From Boothiomyces macroporosus (Eukaryota; Chytridiomycota; Chytridiomycetes; Rhizophydiales; Terramycetaceae), in NCBI GenBank assembly GCA_027604185.1, contig JADGKB010000013.1, positions 144,579 through 208,578 on the forward strand: DNA of 64,000 bases, given 5' to 3'. The position numbers and the translations under genes were made by a program. Positions 46,025 through 57,396 of the stretch are shown piece by piece. The notes under the pieces were generated by a model that saw only the letters and a list, made by a program, of their open reading frames with translations, made no database searches and had not been told where the DNA came from. Within the stretch, counting starts at the first letter, position 1. Every line of letters starts with the position of its first letter.

Positions 46025-46750
46025 ATGAACAAATACCCAGCCATTTTCGACACAGTAAAATCCCCTAAATTTAGAAATTCAAACTGAGTCAAGCAGATAG
46101 AGATCAGTATGATCAGCTGGCGGACTTGTATTCGATAATAGTTGGAACGGAGCATTTGGAGAGAGCGTACTTGAAATCAACAATTACTCCACAAGGTATC
46201 AATAAAATAACAAGAATATACACCGCAATGTACTCTATTAATTGCACAGTACAAGACACTAATGGATTTACTCAAACTCAACCTCAAACAATTCATTCAA
46301 GATTACAATATAAACTGTCCCGCTGCACAAAAGCGGTTTGAAATAGGTATTTTCAACTAACAAGGCGTTCCGGCAACTGTAGAGCATGCAACGGAATCCA
46401 AGATTAACGCCAAAACCATTGCGGAAACTGTGCAGTTCTTTATTACACTAATGGATGGCTTAAAAGTATCGTTTAGTTAATATCAGTTGAATATCATTGC
46501 CGTTGATGAAGTTCATCCGCAGTTAAGGTATTTGCTGTTAACCCAGCGATCTGATCCAATCGCTCAATAAAGTAACAGGAGAGATGCAAGGAAAACTAAA
46601 GATTAGAGAGTGGTTGGTGCTGCTCAATCAAAAAAAGGCTAGTGATGAGCTCAGCGAAGATCAAGTTCGCCAATTATTGTTTGACCTGGAAAGGTAAGAG
46701 ACCGCTAAATCAGTGCATATGCAGAGTTCCAGCATTCTCTGGCAAAATAA
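46025..46750 (+). CDS. VPS28: ESCRT-I subunit VPS28
   Basis: 202 aa in seven short exons; introns at 46055-46074, 46196-46214, 46347-46364, 46466-46486, 46528-46546 and 46694-46713, including an 18-nt intron, among the shortest here. Conserved stretches: DQYDQLADLYSIIVGTEHLERAYLK, TITPQEYT, QYKTLM, FEIGVPATVEHA, FFITLMDGLKLN, AVDEVHPQL and the C-terminal QVRQLLFDLESAYAEF. The last intron restores the DLESAY end; read-through would stop at DLER. It binds VPS36 and links ESCRT-I to ESCRT-II in multivesicular body sorting. Confidence 0.93.
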
Positions 46751-46762
46751 AATACTTATAGT

Positions 46763-47050
46763 TTATTTTTTAGTTCCCCATTGGACATCCCAGACCGGCT
46801 TGTCGCCCTTGCTATTCTCAATAATCATCTGTATCTGCTTTTTGTAAATATCCGTATCCACTTGCCATTCTTTCTCCCCTCTCTTTGCTCGCTGTTCATT
46901 AATTTTCTTAATTAGTGATATTATTACTCTCTTCAGTTCCTCTTCAGAAGGTCCAATAGATTTCATTAATTGGTATCCGCCCCCTACAAATACAACCCAA
47001 GCCAGCGTGCTTTTCAAAGTGAATGACAGGAATCGCTGAAACTTTGTCAT
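46763..47050 (-). CDS. CBP4-like cytochrome bc1 complex assembly factor
   Basis: 95 aa. Begins MTKFQRFLSFTLKSTLAWVV with one membrane segment (LAWVVFVGGGYQLM), then PSEEELKRVI, a charged helix, and ends DVQWGTKK. The pattern of a short basic N-terminus, one transmembrane helix and a P-(T/S)-E-E-E-L motif is that of Cbp4/UQCC3-type complex III assembly factors of the inner mitochondrial membrane. The match rests on a few residues, so it is tentative. Start at ATG 47050; the frame is open a little further (non-ATG). Its ATG is only 12 bp from that of the divergent DPH6 gene. Confidence 0.6.
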   Translation of the reverse strand: MTKFQRFLSFTLKSTLAWVVFVGGGYQLMKSIGPSEEELKRVIISLIKKINEQRAKRGEKEWQVDTDIYKKQIQMIIENSKGDKPVWDVQWGTKK

Positions 47051-47062
47051 TTTCAAAAAAAA

Positions 47063-49041
47063 ATGAAGTTGGTTGGGTTAATTAGTGGTGGAAAGGATTC
47101 TTGCTACAACATGATTGAATGTAAGAGGAACGGACATGAAATTGTTGCATTGGCGAATTTATCATCTCCAGTTGAATTGGATTCTCACATGTTTCAAACA
47201 ATTGGAGTTGATTTGATCCAGCACTATGCGGAATGTGTTGGGGTGCAATTATATTCTCATGCGCTCAGGGGAAAATCATTAACTACTACTCAGGACTATT
47301 CATTTACGGAGAATGACGAAGTAGAGGATTTATATCAACTTTTATCGCTGGTGAAAAAGGAAAAAGGAATTGAAGGTGTTTCTTGTGGGGCGATTCTGTC
47401 AAACTATCAGCGAGTCAGGTTAGAAAGTGTTTGCAAGAGGCTGGGGTTGGTAGCTGTTTGTTACTTGTGGCAAAGAGACCAAACTCTCTTGTTGAGAGAC
47501 ATGATGGAAGACGTTGATGCTATATTAGTAAAAGTAGCTTGTCACGGTCTAAATGCCAGGCATGTTGGTAAAAGCATAAAGGCTATTGGTCATGAGCTAA
47601 TGGGAATGGATGGGATTAATGTGTGTGGTGAAGGAGGAGAATACGAAACGATGACATTGGACTGCAAGCTATTCAAGAAAAAGATTGAGCTGATAGAAAC
47701 GAATGTTGTTAAAGATAGCGATGACTATTTCGCACCTGTGTGCTATATGAATATGATCAAAGCCAAAGTTGCAGACAAGGAAAGAGAGATTATCGAACAC
47801 AAAGAACCTGAAGAATTCCAGATAGAGTGGCAAGATATTGATATGACTATTCCAAATGTACTTACAGGGACTCGCAAAGTTGTTCCTTACATTGCTGAAA
47901 AAACAGTTGTTCATAGGCACCCATATCTAGCTATTTCTGGAATAACGGAAAAAAACATAGAACTAGGAATTGAATCCTCGAAGGTTTCAGAATCAATCAC
48001 TAACGCAACGGATCAAGTAATGCTATATTTGAAACAAAAACTAGAAGAATATGGATACAGCTTTTCAAATGTCGTGTTAATGAACGTTTTTGTCAAGGAT
48101 ATGTCCAATTTTTCTCTCTTGAATCAAGCTTATGAAAAATATTTTGGAATCAATCCATCTCCAAGGTTATTGCTGCTAATTATAGAGTTACTGTAGAAAC
48201 TTTGCTTTCTAGCGAGATTCAAATTGATCTCTTGGCATTTAAATCCAACTCAATATCCAAAGACACATTACATGTCCAAGGTATTTCTTATTGGGCACCA
48301 GCAAATATCGGTCCTTATAGCCAGGCATGCAGAGTGGGTGATATAATGTTTATGGCGGGCATGATTGGACTTACTCCTAGCTCAATGATGCTTGACGATT
48401 CAATCACTGCCCAATGCAGAACTAGTTTAACAAGTCTGACCAATGTTTGCAAATCAATGAAAACTGAAATTGAAAAAAGTATGTCATGCGTCTGCTATGT
48501 CACTGATCCTTCATCTATTTATATTGCTAAGCAATACTGGAAACAAGTTTGTGACGGTCCAATCCTTTATGTCGTTGTTCCTAGATTACCTAGAGATGCA
48601 AAGGTAGAATGGCACTTGTGCGTTTCCAGTCATAGTGGCTACAATGAAATAATTAATAATCACCCAGATACTGATCCATCAAAAACGACACATGTGCTCC
48701 CTACAAAGCGATCTTGCAGCTCAGTCGAAACTCAAGGATCCAAAATCACTGTGGATGCAATCAAGAGAGGATTCAGTGGCTTTATACTGGGAACTGTTGA
48801 CCGTGTTCATGATCTATCGTATAGCTCTATTATCAAACTTATACAAAAGAATGTTGATGAATTGGATGCTGGCGACTGGGTATTTTTGAAAATATTCCAT
48901 CAATCTGATATTGATATATATGGTACATGGAATGATTGCATGAAAAGGGAAGGCAAGATGTGCGCAGTAACATTTGTGCCAGTAGAAAGCGTTCATAATG
49001 GAATTGTCTCGTTCTGTTTATTTACCACCACTCTAAAATAA
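47063..49041 (+). CDS. DPH6: Diphthine-ammonia ligase (DPH6) with RidA-like domains
   Basis: 652 aa in two exons, one 20-nt intron at 48166-48185. Catalyses the last step of diphthamide formation on elongation factor 2. The N-terminal ATP pyrophosphatase domain starts MKLVGLISGGKDSCYNM, with SGGKDS as P-loop, and includes EGVSCGAILSNYQRVR and GINVCGEGGEYET. It is followed by two RidA/YjgF-like domains (from about 290 and 405), the second with ANIGPYSQACRVGD and the third-helix FMAGMIGL. This three-part layout matches fungal Dph6. Divergent from the CBP4-like gene. Confidence 0.94.
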
Positions 49042-49058
49042 AAAATGTGTTTATTCCA

Positions 49059-49890
49059 TTAAAACATAACATCTGGGTCTTGCTCAAACTCCTCAAACAA
49101 ATTCTTTGTTCCTTGGTCAGTAACTAGATGAGTAAGTTTATTACCTGCTCCAATTTCCTGTTCCATTACTTTTCTTTGTAGTTCCTTTTCAATCTTTTCC
49201 TTCTTCTTTCCTTGTACCTTTTTCAATCTAAAGAATTCTTCGCGATCTTGCTCATCCAACTCTGAAGTGATGAACGAAATGGTATTTTCAATCTTTGGAA
49301 TAATGACATGTTCGATAGCGTTTACTCTTCTGTTTGTGATTTTGATTACTTCGTCAAGAATCACAAAGGCGGTCTGATTAAATATCGATTACTTGTAAGG
49401 ATGCCAGTTCAATGAGTACTTCAACAGCTTTTTGATATGTCTCTTTACATTTTTGCACTTGCTGCCCACCACGCCCAAGACCTGTCAATTCAAACACATT
49501 CTGGCCGTCAACAACCATATCAAATGAAGGAAGCATAACACCGGAAACGTTTTCCGATTTTGCCTTTACTTTCAATGAAGCGATTTTTGCACTTTCGCGA
49601 ATTTGGAATCTCCATTTAAATTGAAATTACCCGATATCTCCAGTTGAATATTTAACTTCGGCATAAGAAAATGACGCTACTTGAAGCACCTTTCCCATCT
49701 TTCGCTTTGCCTGATCTATCTTTGAAACTATTTCGCGAAATCTTCGAGTTAGAGCTTCAGATTTTCGTTTCAAGAGCGAATGGCCAGTATGTGCTCCTTT
49801 CAATCTATTTTTCATCGTAGTGAGCGCCCTGCGTTACTGAAGATTTTACATTCTGGTTGGAAATATGCTGAATTTGTTTTGAGTGCTCAT
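49059..49890 (-). CDS. VMA8: V-type proton ATPase subunit D
   Basis: 256 aa in four exons; introns at 49829-49849, 49610-49630 and 49374-49392. Central-stalk subunit of the V1 rotor. The sequence after splicing reads [34 protein letters not shown], then [50 protein letters not shown] and [17 protein letters not shown], all hallmarks. Exon 1 is 41 nt and supplies the conserved FPTRM. The acceptor of intron 2 (TGGAG) has a weaker branch context. C-terminus ends DPDVMF. Convergent with DPH6, 17 bp between stops. Confidence 0.95.
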
Positions 49891-50248
49891 TTCAGATTTA
49901 CTAGAAAAAAACGAGGAATATCACATAGGGTATAAATTTGGCCATCTTGCATGATAATTTATTGATTACAATTGGGGATGTCGGCCCTGTCCATTGTTGA
50001 TGCTCCACCTTATCTGAACGATAAAGAATTAAATTAATCACCAAGCCGACCTTATATAGGGCATACAAGCGCCTTGGATACTAACAGCAATCGCCTGCTA
50101 TTGCTCCAATATTTCATTGGTGGCCCACGTTCAAATTAGTCGTTGAGGATATGTTTATCGACGCCACACGGGGCGTGATTTTCTAACGTCATTCAGCGAG
50201 AGTCGATTGTTCGCAAAACTTTTCTTCAAACTTACTTATATTCACAGC
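49891..50248. promoter_or_regulatory. Divergent promoter region of VMA8 and G-beta
   Basis: 358 bp. TATA-like GGGTATAAAT near 49930 and TTATATAGGGC near 50050 are seen. No RNA gene or conserved motif beyond that. Confidence 0.35.
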
Positions 50249-51395
50249 ATGGGTGATATCGCTGAAAGAATCGCAAATGTCAGAAGAGAAGCAGAAGCTC
50301 TGAAGGAAAAAATTAAACAGAAACGAGATGCATTAGCCGACACAACACGTACTAACACTATTAATATTAGTTAAACAAGTAGCAGCCGATATAGAACCAT
50401 TACCGCGTATAATGATGAAAGTCAGAAGAACACTGAAAGGACATTTAGCAAAAATCTACGCTATGCATTGGGCGTCTGACAAAAGACACTTGGTTTCTGC
50501 CTCCCAAGACGGTAAATTGATTGTATGGGATGCATTTTCAACAAACAAAGTACATGCAATCCCACTGCGTTCCTCTTGGGTCATGACTTGCGCCTACGCC
50601 CCTTCTGGAAATTATGTCGCTTGCGGTGGTTTAGATAACATTTGCTCGATTTACAATTTAAAAACAAAAGAAGGAAGCGTAAAAGTAGCAAGAGAGCTTA
50701 CTGCACACACTGGGTACTTGTCTTGCTGTCGATTTATTTCGGACCGTCAAATCATTTCCTCTTCTGGTGATATGTCTTGTATGTTATGGGATATTGATGC
50801 TGGTATGAAAACTTTAGAATTCACTGATCATACTGGGGATGTAATGTCCTTATCTCTAAGTCCTGATAAGAACGTGTTTGTTTCAGCAGCCTGTGACGCA
50901 ACAGCTAAAATCTGGGATATTCGTACTGGAAGATGCGTACAGACTTTTACAGGTCACGAATCAGATATTAACGCAGTTACGTAAGTGTTTTTTGTGAATT
51001 AGTCATCATGATTAATTGTTTATCTATAGAACGGTTCTAATGCTAGATTTTTCCCTAACGGTGAAGCTTTCGGAACCGGATCTGATGATGCCTCATGCCG
51101 TTTATTCGATCTTAGAGCAGATCGCGAACTCAACCAATTTACACATGATAATATTCTTTGCGGTATCACCTCAGTTGCCTTTTCAATTTCTGGACGATTA
51201 CTATTTGCTGGTTACGATGATTTTAACTGTAATGTTTGGGATACCCTCAAAGCCGAAAGAGTGGGAGTTCTAACAGCACACGAAAATCGTGTTTCATGTC
51301 TTGGTGTTTCTTCAGATGGTATGGCGATGTGCACTGGTAGTTGGGATAGCATGCTCAAGGTAATCTTATTTTTTAACGCAAAGGTCTGGGCATAA
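50249..51395 (+). CDS. Heterotrimeric G protein beta subunit
   Basis: 344 aa in four exons; introns at 50349-50370 (22 nt), 50981-51046 (66 nt) and 51360-51383 (24 nt). N-terminal helix ([18 protein letters not shown]) for G-gamma binding, then seven WD40 blades with [84 protein letters not shown] and GHESDINAV. These are near-identical to fungal and animal G-beta. The final exon is 12 nt (VWA-stop). The long second intron joins [17 protein letters not shown] and contains a palindromic A/T-rich stem. Transduces receptor signals. Confidence 0.95.
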
Positions 51396-51470
51396 AATGT
51401 ACACTGTTTGAATTTGCAACTACTAACTTACATCTGAAGTAAATAAAAAAGTTGATTTTGTTATATTTTA

Positions 51471-52988
51471 TTAAAAATCTTTTAAGCGATAGAGCAATAC
51501 CTTACCCTTATCGTTCCCAATTGCGACATATCTTCCGCTAGGAGAAAACCCTGCAGAGAACGCGTAGCCAATCGGTGTTTTAGAAGTTGGCCAGTTTGCT
51601 ACTACTCTCTTTGTGGGAATATGCACCAATTTCAACGAGTCTTTAAGATAATGACTGCCAATCATCAGTAAATCCGATGAAGGGTGGAATGTAATGGTTG
51701 TAACTGCAGTTGTGAGATTCATAATTGCTTTTTCTGGCTTAGGAGTTGCGCTAGCCAGGGCAGTTTTTGTGTCATAGAGATTCACTACACCAACAGATGA
51801 CCCAATTGCAATCCATTTATCATTTGGTGAAACCGATATCGCGGTTGCTTTTACACATCCCTCATCGGTAAATTTATGTGTACATTCTTTTGTCTGCAGA
51901 TCCCATTGATACACTGTACCATCTTGAGCTAATGACCATAAATAGCCATCATTAGAAAACGCCATTGACACACCGTGATCGTTCATTTTCAGTGTTGAAA
52001 CCCACTGCTTTGTCTTGATCGATAAAAGAATTATTTCTCCTTCTAAACCCATTATGCCGATATAGTCATTATTTGGAGATATATATAAGTGCTCCAAAGT
52101 TTTTTCTTCACGACCTATATTAGCTAGGCTTACCTCTAATTCCTCTGATCCGTTCAACATTCCCAGAATCCAAGTCTAACACGTAGAAATGCTTTCTTCT
52201 TCCAGTGAGAATCAGTTGAAGCCCATCGGCGGTAAATGCAGCAGATACAATTGGTAGATCTTTAAGGACAAAGCTTTTGAAAAATAAATTATCTTTTCCG
52301 TCAATATGGAACAGGCGCAATGTCTTGTCGAGTCCAGCAGTGAACATTACCGGGGAACTTGGATGGAAGCCCAAGGATTGAATGACACACTGAGTTAACA
52401 AAATAATACGTTTGAATATGAATTTTTGTTGGCGTCTGACACTCTAATCAAGTCGATTTTGTCAGGGTTCAATACTGCAACTCGTTTAGCCTGCAATGGC
52501 TTGGTAGTTGCAAGGATGCTAGATGTATTATCAGCAGGAACTTTTGCCCACTCTGGAACAGGGTTGATTTTCTCGAATTGGCTTCTCAGTCTATCTTCAT
52601 ATTCTTTTCCGGTTATTTCTGTTTCTTCAAATTCGTTTCGAAGCTTTTTCAATCTATTCTTCTTTTCGATATTGACTGAAAACACTTGCTGGTCTTCATC
52701 AACCCAAGCAGGGCCATCCTGTTCCATTTCTTCTTCTATAGGCTGCTCGTCTTCCTGTACATTCGAGTCAATGAAAAAGTCGTACACCTCCTGCTTCTCT
52801 TCAAGTGAATCCTGGGCAGCTGCCTTTTCCAATACCTTCCCTACATTGGATTTTCTATTTGTTCCAAACACCAAGTTTTCCAATTCCAATTCTTCGTCGT
52901 CAGTCTCTACGTTTTCAATTGGAATCTTTTCAGGAATCTTCTTTGACTTTTTATTTACTTTATGTTTGCCAATTCGTTTTGGAGGCAT
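51471..52988 (-). CDS. UTP18: U3 snoRNA-associated protein UTP18
   Basis: 492 aa in three exons; introns at 52390-52409 and 52115-52133. SSU processome WD40 protein. The N-terminus is basic and then acidic (TDDEELELENLVFG), followed by the family region GPAWVDEDQQVFSVNI, RLKKLRNEFE, KEYEDRLRSQFEKINPVPEWAK. WD blades include SLGFHPSSPVMFTAGLDKTLRLF, ALTADG-like AAFTADGLQLILTGRRKHFYVLDL and the C-terminal FSPSGRYVAIGNDKGKVLLYRL. Divergent from the carboxypeptidase with 53 bp between starts. Confidence 0.92.
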
Positions 52989-53041
52989 TGAAATTTTAAA
53001 ACAAAAAAAAATTATCGGCTCGCAAAGGCTTGATTCAGAAA

Positions 53042-54519
53042 ATGGAACAGTATCGCAGTAAAATTGTAGCCCTTGTATTACTAGTCATTTCTGTAAATTT
53101 ACTGCAATTAAATAGCGATAAAGTTTGTTCCAGGGATCAGGGAAATGAGAGGAATAAATACTCGGTAGGGCCACTACCTTGGAAGTTTGGCGAGAAGCCG
53201 ATCAATTCCTACTCTGGATTTATTCCCATAAGGTTATACGGAAGCTAATGGATAGAAATGTCGCTCATGGGGGTGATCACCCAACCAACTATACTGCAGA
53301 AACATTCTTTTGGTATTTCCCTTGTCAAGACAAATCCATCGATTCTCCTCCATTGATAATCTGGCTTCAAGGAGGACCAGGATCTAGCTCGATGATCGGA
53401 TTGTTCTACGAAGTTGGACCAATCAAAATCACAAAGGATAAACGATTTATTCGAAATTTTAACACTTGGAATTCAAAAGCGTCAATGCTGTTTATCGACA
53501 ATCCGATTGGGGCAGGTTTCAGTCATTTGGGAACCAAAATAGTTGGAATCCCGGAGAAGGAACCGCTTCCTACCTTTGAAAATGTAAATATCACAAACAG
53601 TTGTCTCAATGAAGAAATACAGGACAATCCAACATTTAATGATGGATATCCTACAAATCAGGCTGCGGTTGCGCATGACTTGATTGTTTTTCTGGGAAGA
53701 TTTTACAAGATATTCCCTGAAGCAAATACAACATTGTACCTAACTGGCGAATCATACGCAGGGAAATACATACCCTCTTTGGCTTATAGGATACTACGAT
53801 TAAATGAAAAGCGAGGCTATGAATCGTATCCATTAAAGGGCATTGCTATCGGAGATGGGTTTACCGATCCATTAACTCAAATCAAAGCACATGCAGATCA
53901 AGCATTGGCGTTAGGGTTGGTATCTAATAGAATTGCAACAGAGATGAAAAGACTCACCAACATCTCCATTCACTTTATGTGTCGACATGAATGGAAACCA
54001 GCCTTGCAAGCGAGATTAAGGATGTATGACTTGTTCAACAATTGCACTGGTGGGATTAATTGGTATGACGCTCGTAAAGGATCTGCAAAATCCAGTCATC
54101 CCGTTGCAAAAATGATGGAATCCATCAAAGTTTCCTTGAACGTCCCTAATGGAATATTTGGTCAAGATGTCAACCTGTACCCAAACATTGAACTGGATAT
54201 TATGCAATCTGCTGCTATTTATTTGCCATATGTGGTTGATAGGATTAAAGTATTGTTGTATCAAGGACAGTTTGACTTGAGGGATGGTGTCTTGGGAAGT
54301 ACAGAATACATTGAAAACATTGGTTGGAAATATCGAAAGCAATTCAATCAGGCAGATAGAAAAGTATGGGAAAGTGACGGAAAGGTCTTTGGATATGTGA
54401 AAGAGTTCCAAAACCTAGTGCGAGTAGAAATGCTGGGGGCGGGACATTATGCTCCTGAAGATCAGCCAGTGGTTTCAAAGAAAATGGTCGAAAAGTATCT
54501 ACTACCAATAAAGAAATAG
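53042..54519 (+). CDS. Serine carboxypeptidase (peptidase S10)
   Basis: 484 aa in two exons, one 23-nt intron at 53233-53255. A hydrophobic N-terminus ([17 protein letters not shown]) acts as signal peptide. PLPW...SGFIPI starts the mature fold. Then [32 protein letters not shown] (oxyanion region), nucleophile [16 protein letters not shown], acid GQFDLRDG and histidine [10 protein letters not shown]: the triad is complete. Secreted or vacuolar enzyme removing C-terminal residues. Its layout next to secreted amylases fits a digestive role. Start at ATG 53042. Confidence 0.93.
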
Positions 54520-54894
54520 ATTCAAAGCTTTGGAATATGCTGCTATTGAAGTATATGATGCAAGCCTGTACTTGAAAGTTAGCAACACACTTGGTGAGAC
54601 TCAACAAACCAAGGTGAGGCAACAACAATAATGCCTGTTTATTACAGGGCCTCTCAATGTGCAGGGTGAGAGCAGATGATATGGGCCATGCCGAACTGAA
54701 TGAAAGAGAAATACCGCAACTAACCGCAATCATCTGCCATTTGTCATAAAAAATAATGCCATCACCTGATATCGTCGGTGTCCTTTTTGGTGCTTCACCT
54801 AAAAAAGATCAGCAGGTTTCACAGGTTGCTAAATACAGCATGTCATTTGACTAGGAAAAGGATTTAAAAAGATCAACGAAGCCCATTCAACTAA
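54520..54894 (+). promoter_or_regulatory. Alpha-amylase 1 upstream region with two shared motifs
   Basis: 375 bp. It contains CGCAATCATCTG at 54725-54736, repeated exactly upstream of beta-amylase (62564-62575). It also contains CACCTGATATCGTCGGTG followed by TCCTT at 54763-54785. Its reverse complement shares ACCGAyGATATCAGGTG with the alpha-amylase 2 upstream region, and AAGGACACCGA with the beta-amylase one. TTTAAAAA near 54865 may act as TATA box. Confidence 0.55.
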
Positions 54895-56811
54895 ATGATT
54901 TCAGTGCTATTACTTTCTCTGGTGGACGCACACTATGTACTTAACGACAAGTTTGTAGGTGTCCAATTATTCCAATATCCTTTCGATGACATAAAAGACG
55001 AATGCGCCAACTTCCTGGGGCCAAATGGATATGGCTGGGTTCAAACGTCTCCTGTCGCAGCTCACGCATCAAGCTCTTTTGATGGTCAAACGTATCCATG
55101 GTACCTAGCTTACCAACCAGTCTCGTATCAAATTGGCAATCGCCTTGGTACTTTGGATCAGTTTGCCAACATGACCAAGGTTTGTAAAGAACATGGAGTA
55201 GATGTAGTGGTCGATGTTGTCCTGAACCACTTTTCCTACGCTGGGCACAGTGGAAGTACTATCGGAATTGTGCAAAACTGGTCATCTGCAGTTAATCAAG
55301 AAAACTTCCCAAGCTCTTCCTTTACTGCTTCTGATTTCCACGATGGGGTTTGTAACGGTCCAGTCAACTATAATAGCCCAACTGTTCCGAGCAAAAGCAT
55401 GACTTGGAATCAATGGAACTGCAGACCTGGAGGGGATGATCCAAGCGTGCAACTAATTGACGTCGCAACGGACAATTCTAATGTACAAAATGCTATTGCC
55501 AGCTACCTAAATCTCCTTCTTTCGTATGGCGTTGTTGGGTTCAGAACCGATTTGGCGACATTTATCGATCCTAGCGACTGGGCTGCCATTCAAGCAAAGT
55601 TGAATCTCAACTACAAAGGAAATGTTCCATACTTTGTTCAAGAAGCATACTCTATGCCAGACACACAGGATTTGACTACAAATACAAACAAAGATTACAG
55701 AAGTCTAGGTAGGGTCTACAATGTCGAAGGGTATACCCAAAACGTTGGAAAGGCATTTAGAAATTATCAAGGCATGTCTGCTGATCTTGCTTATTCAGCG
55801 ATTGCATCCGCTGGGGCATTTGCAGACTCTAGTCATTCTGGTACATTCATCGAAAACCATGATCAAGAAAGAAACAAGGATGGCCAAGCCTTCTTGCCCC
55901 TATCAAGATTACCAGGAAGTAACTACAATCAAGCCATAGCATTCAACATCCTATACCCATTTGGTTTAACTACTGTACATTCTGGATACAAATTTACCTG
56001 GAACGGTGGTGATGACTTTCATCGAGAAACACCAGTATCTGCCCCTACATTTGACAATGGTATTTTAAAACCTGTGGGAATTTCAAATGGTGTATGTCCT
56101 GATGCTTGGCTCTGTCAACACCGTTGGACATCTGTATATCCTTTAGTTAAAGTGAGAAACTTTATAGGTACAGCCCCTGCAACACCTATTAAAGATAATG
56201 GATTTGGATCAAACCAGATCTATTGGACAAATCCAGGAAAAGCTTTCGTTGCCATCAACAATTCTCCATCAAATTCAATGACAAACACAGTATTCACTGG
56301 GCTAGCATCAGGTGTGTACTGCAACATTGCAAAGGGGTCTTCTGTTAATGGTCAATGTGTTTCCTACAATGGCGGGCAATCAGAGTCATATACTGTAGAT
56401 TCCAATGGAAATGTGCAGTTAAATGCTTCTCCATCTTCAGCTGTTGTTCTTTATGGAGGATCTGACGGTCTCGTTTCTGCTTTGGGTGCAACTCCCGCCT
56501 CTCCTGCTCCAGCTACTCAAGCGACCGTTAACTTCAGGGTAGTTCATCAAACGGCATTTGGTGATGCAGTGTATGTTGTTGGTACGTTTAACAATTGGAA
56601 CACATGCAAAGCGATATCATGCTCATGGTCTACTGGGAACGTTTGGAATTGTGGAAGCATTACTGTTCCTTTGAATTCCCTTCATCAGTGGAAACCAATT
56701 GTATTTGGTACTGGTAGTTCTACCTCTTGCTCTAATCCTATCTGGTCTACCCAACCAAATCGTAAATTCTTGGCTGCCGACCAACTCACTGCTACTTCAC
56801 TGGCCTTTTAG
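54895..56811 (+). CDS. Secreted alpha-amylase 1 (GH13) with C-terminal starch-binding domain
   Basis: 638 aa, no intron. Hydrolyses internal alpha-1,4 bonds of starch. A short signal peptide (MISVLLLSLVDA) precedes VGVQLFQYPFDDI and GYGWVQTSPVAAHA of the animal/actinobacterial amylase type. Conserved regions: I DVVVDVVLNH (about 104-112), II GFRTDLAT with nucleophile Asp219, III YFVQEAYS with Glu250, IV FIENHDQ with Asp323. After the barrel and C-domain a Pro/Ala linker (TPASPAPATQ) leads to a terminal domain (from about 545) with VYVVGTFNNWNTCKAI, a CBM20-like starch-binding module. About 60% alike by eye to alpha-amylase 2. Secreted; digestive. Confidence 0.93.
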   Translation: MISVLLLSLVDAHYVLNDKFVGVQLFQYPFDDIKDECANFLGPNGYGWVQTSPVAAHASSSFDGQTYPWYLAYQPVSYQIGNRLGTLDQFANMTKVCKEHGVDVVVDVVLNHFSYAGHSGSTIGIVQNWSSAVNQENFPSSSFTASDFHDGVCNGPVNYNSPTVPSKSMTWNQWNCRPGGDDPSVQLIDVATDNSNVQNAIASYLNLLLSYGVVGFRTDLATFIDPSDWAAIQAKLNLNYKGNVPYFVQEAYSMPDTQDLTTNTNKDYRSLGRVYNVEGYTQNVGKAFRNYQGMSADLAYSAIASAGAFADSSHSGTFIENHDQERNKDGQAFLPLSRLPGSNYNQAIAFNILYPFGLTTVHSGYKFTWNGGDDFHRETPVSAPTFDNGILKPVGISNGVCPDAWLCQHRWTSVYPLVKVRNFIGTAPATPIKDNGFGSNQIYWTNPGKAFVAINNSPSNSMTNTVFTGLASGVYCNIAKGSSVNGQCVSYNGGQSESYTVDSNGNVQLNASPSSAVVLYGGSDGLVSALGATPASPAPATQATVNFRVVHQTAFGDAVYVVGTFNNWNTCKAISCSWSTGNVWNCGSITVPLNSLHQWKPIVFGTGSSTSCSNPIWSTQPNRKFLAADQLTATSLAF

Positions 56812-57396
56812 AATAAATGCATTTCTCAACATACTTTAGATTTTCAGGCTTTCAAAACGCAAATTGGATGCTGTATTCGTGCAGCTCAGATTCAACATAG
56901 CAGCACTTTAAATTCTAGATTGTGGAATAATTTGCTCTATGTTTTCTTGTTTGTTTTAGACATGTGGGCAATTACATCAAATTTGACCTATTAGAAAACA
57001 GGGCCAAATATTAATCATCCTAGTGTAGGAGTTAGATAATAATTGTGAATAGTAGACAAACTTAAATTTGTCAAATTTTGCAGGGTCGTTCAACCCGAAA
57101 AGTCACTGCAACCGATGATATCAGGTGGACACAACGGCCAGAGCCCAGACACTGGAAGCATGTGATGCCTTTAGGAAAGAAAGAAATAATATCCCCACAG
57201 CTTACCCTTATTCATCTCGGTGAATGAAAATAATTGAAATAACCAATAATATAGTTCTTCAGCTTTTTATTGGCGCTCCTTGGCAGCAGAATATTTTTCA
57301 AAGTAAATCAGGTGGTATGTCCGCTCCTCTTTCCTTTTTCTCACATGATCTCTCATGGTAATTATAAAAAAAGAGTCCCAACCAAACAGAATCAAG
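56812..57396 (+). promoter_or_regulatory. Alpha-amylase 2 upstream region
   Basis: 585 bp. ACCGATGATATCAGGTG at 57111-57127 is the inverted counterpart of the alpha-amylase 1 element. TATAAAAAAAG at 57363 lies about 34 bp before the ATG and is a convincing TATA box. The first 200 bp hold the alpha-amylase 1 3' end (AATAAA just after its stop); otherwise A/T-rich and featureless. Confidence 0.55.

Noticed and set aside
46763..47056. Longer CBP4-like frame starting at 47056
   Set aside because: The codon there is TTG; the first ATG is at 47050.
57355..57396. Upstream start of alpha-amylase 2 at 57355
   Set aside because: It would put 14 charged residues before the signal peptide, and it contains the TATA box.
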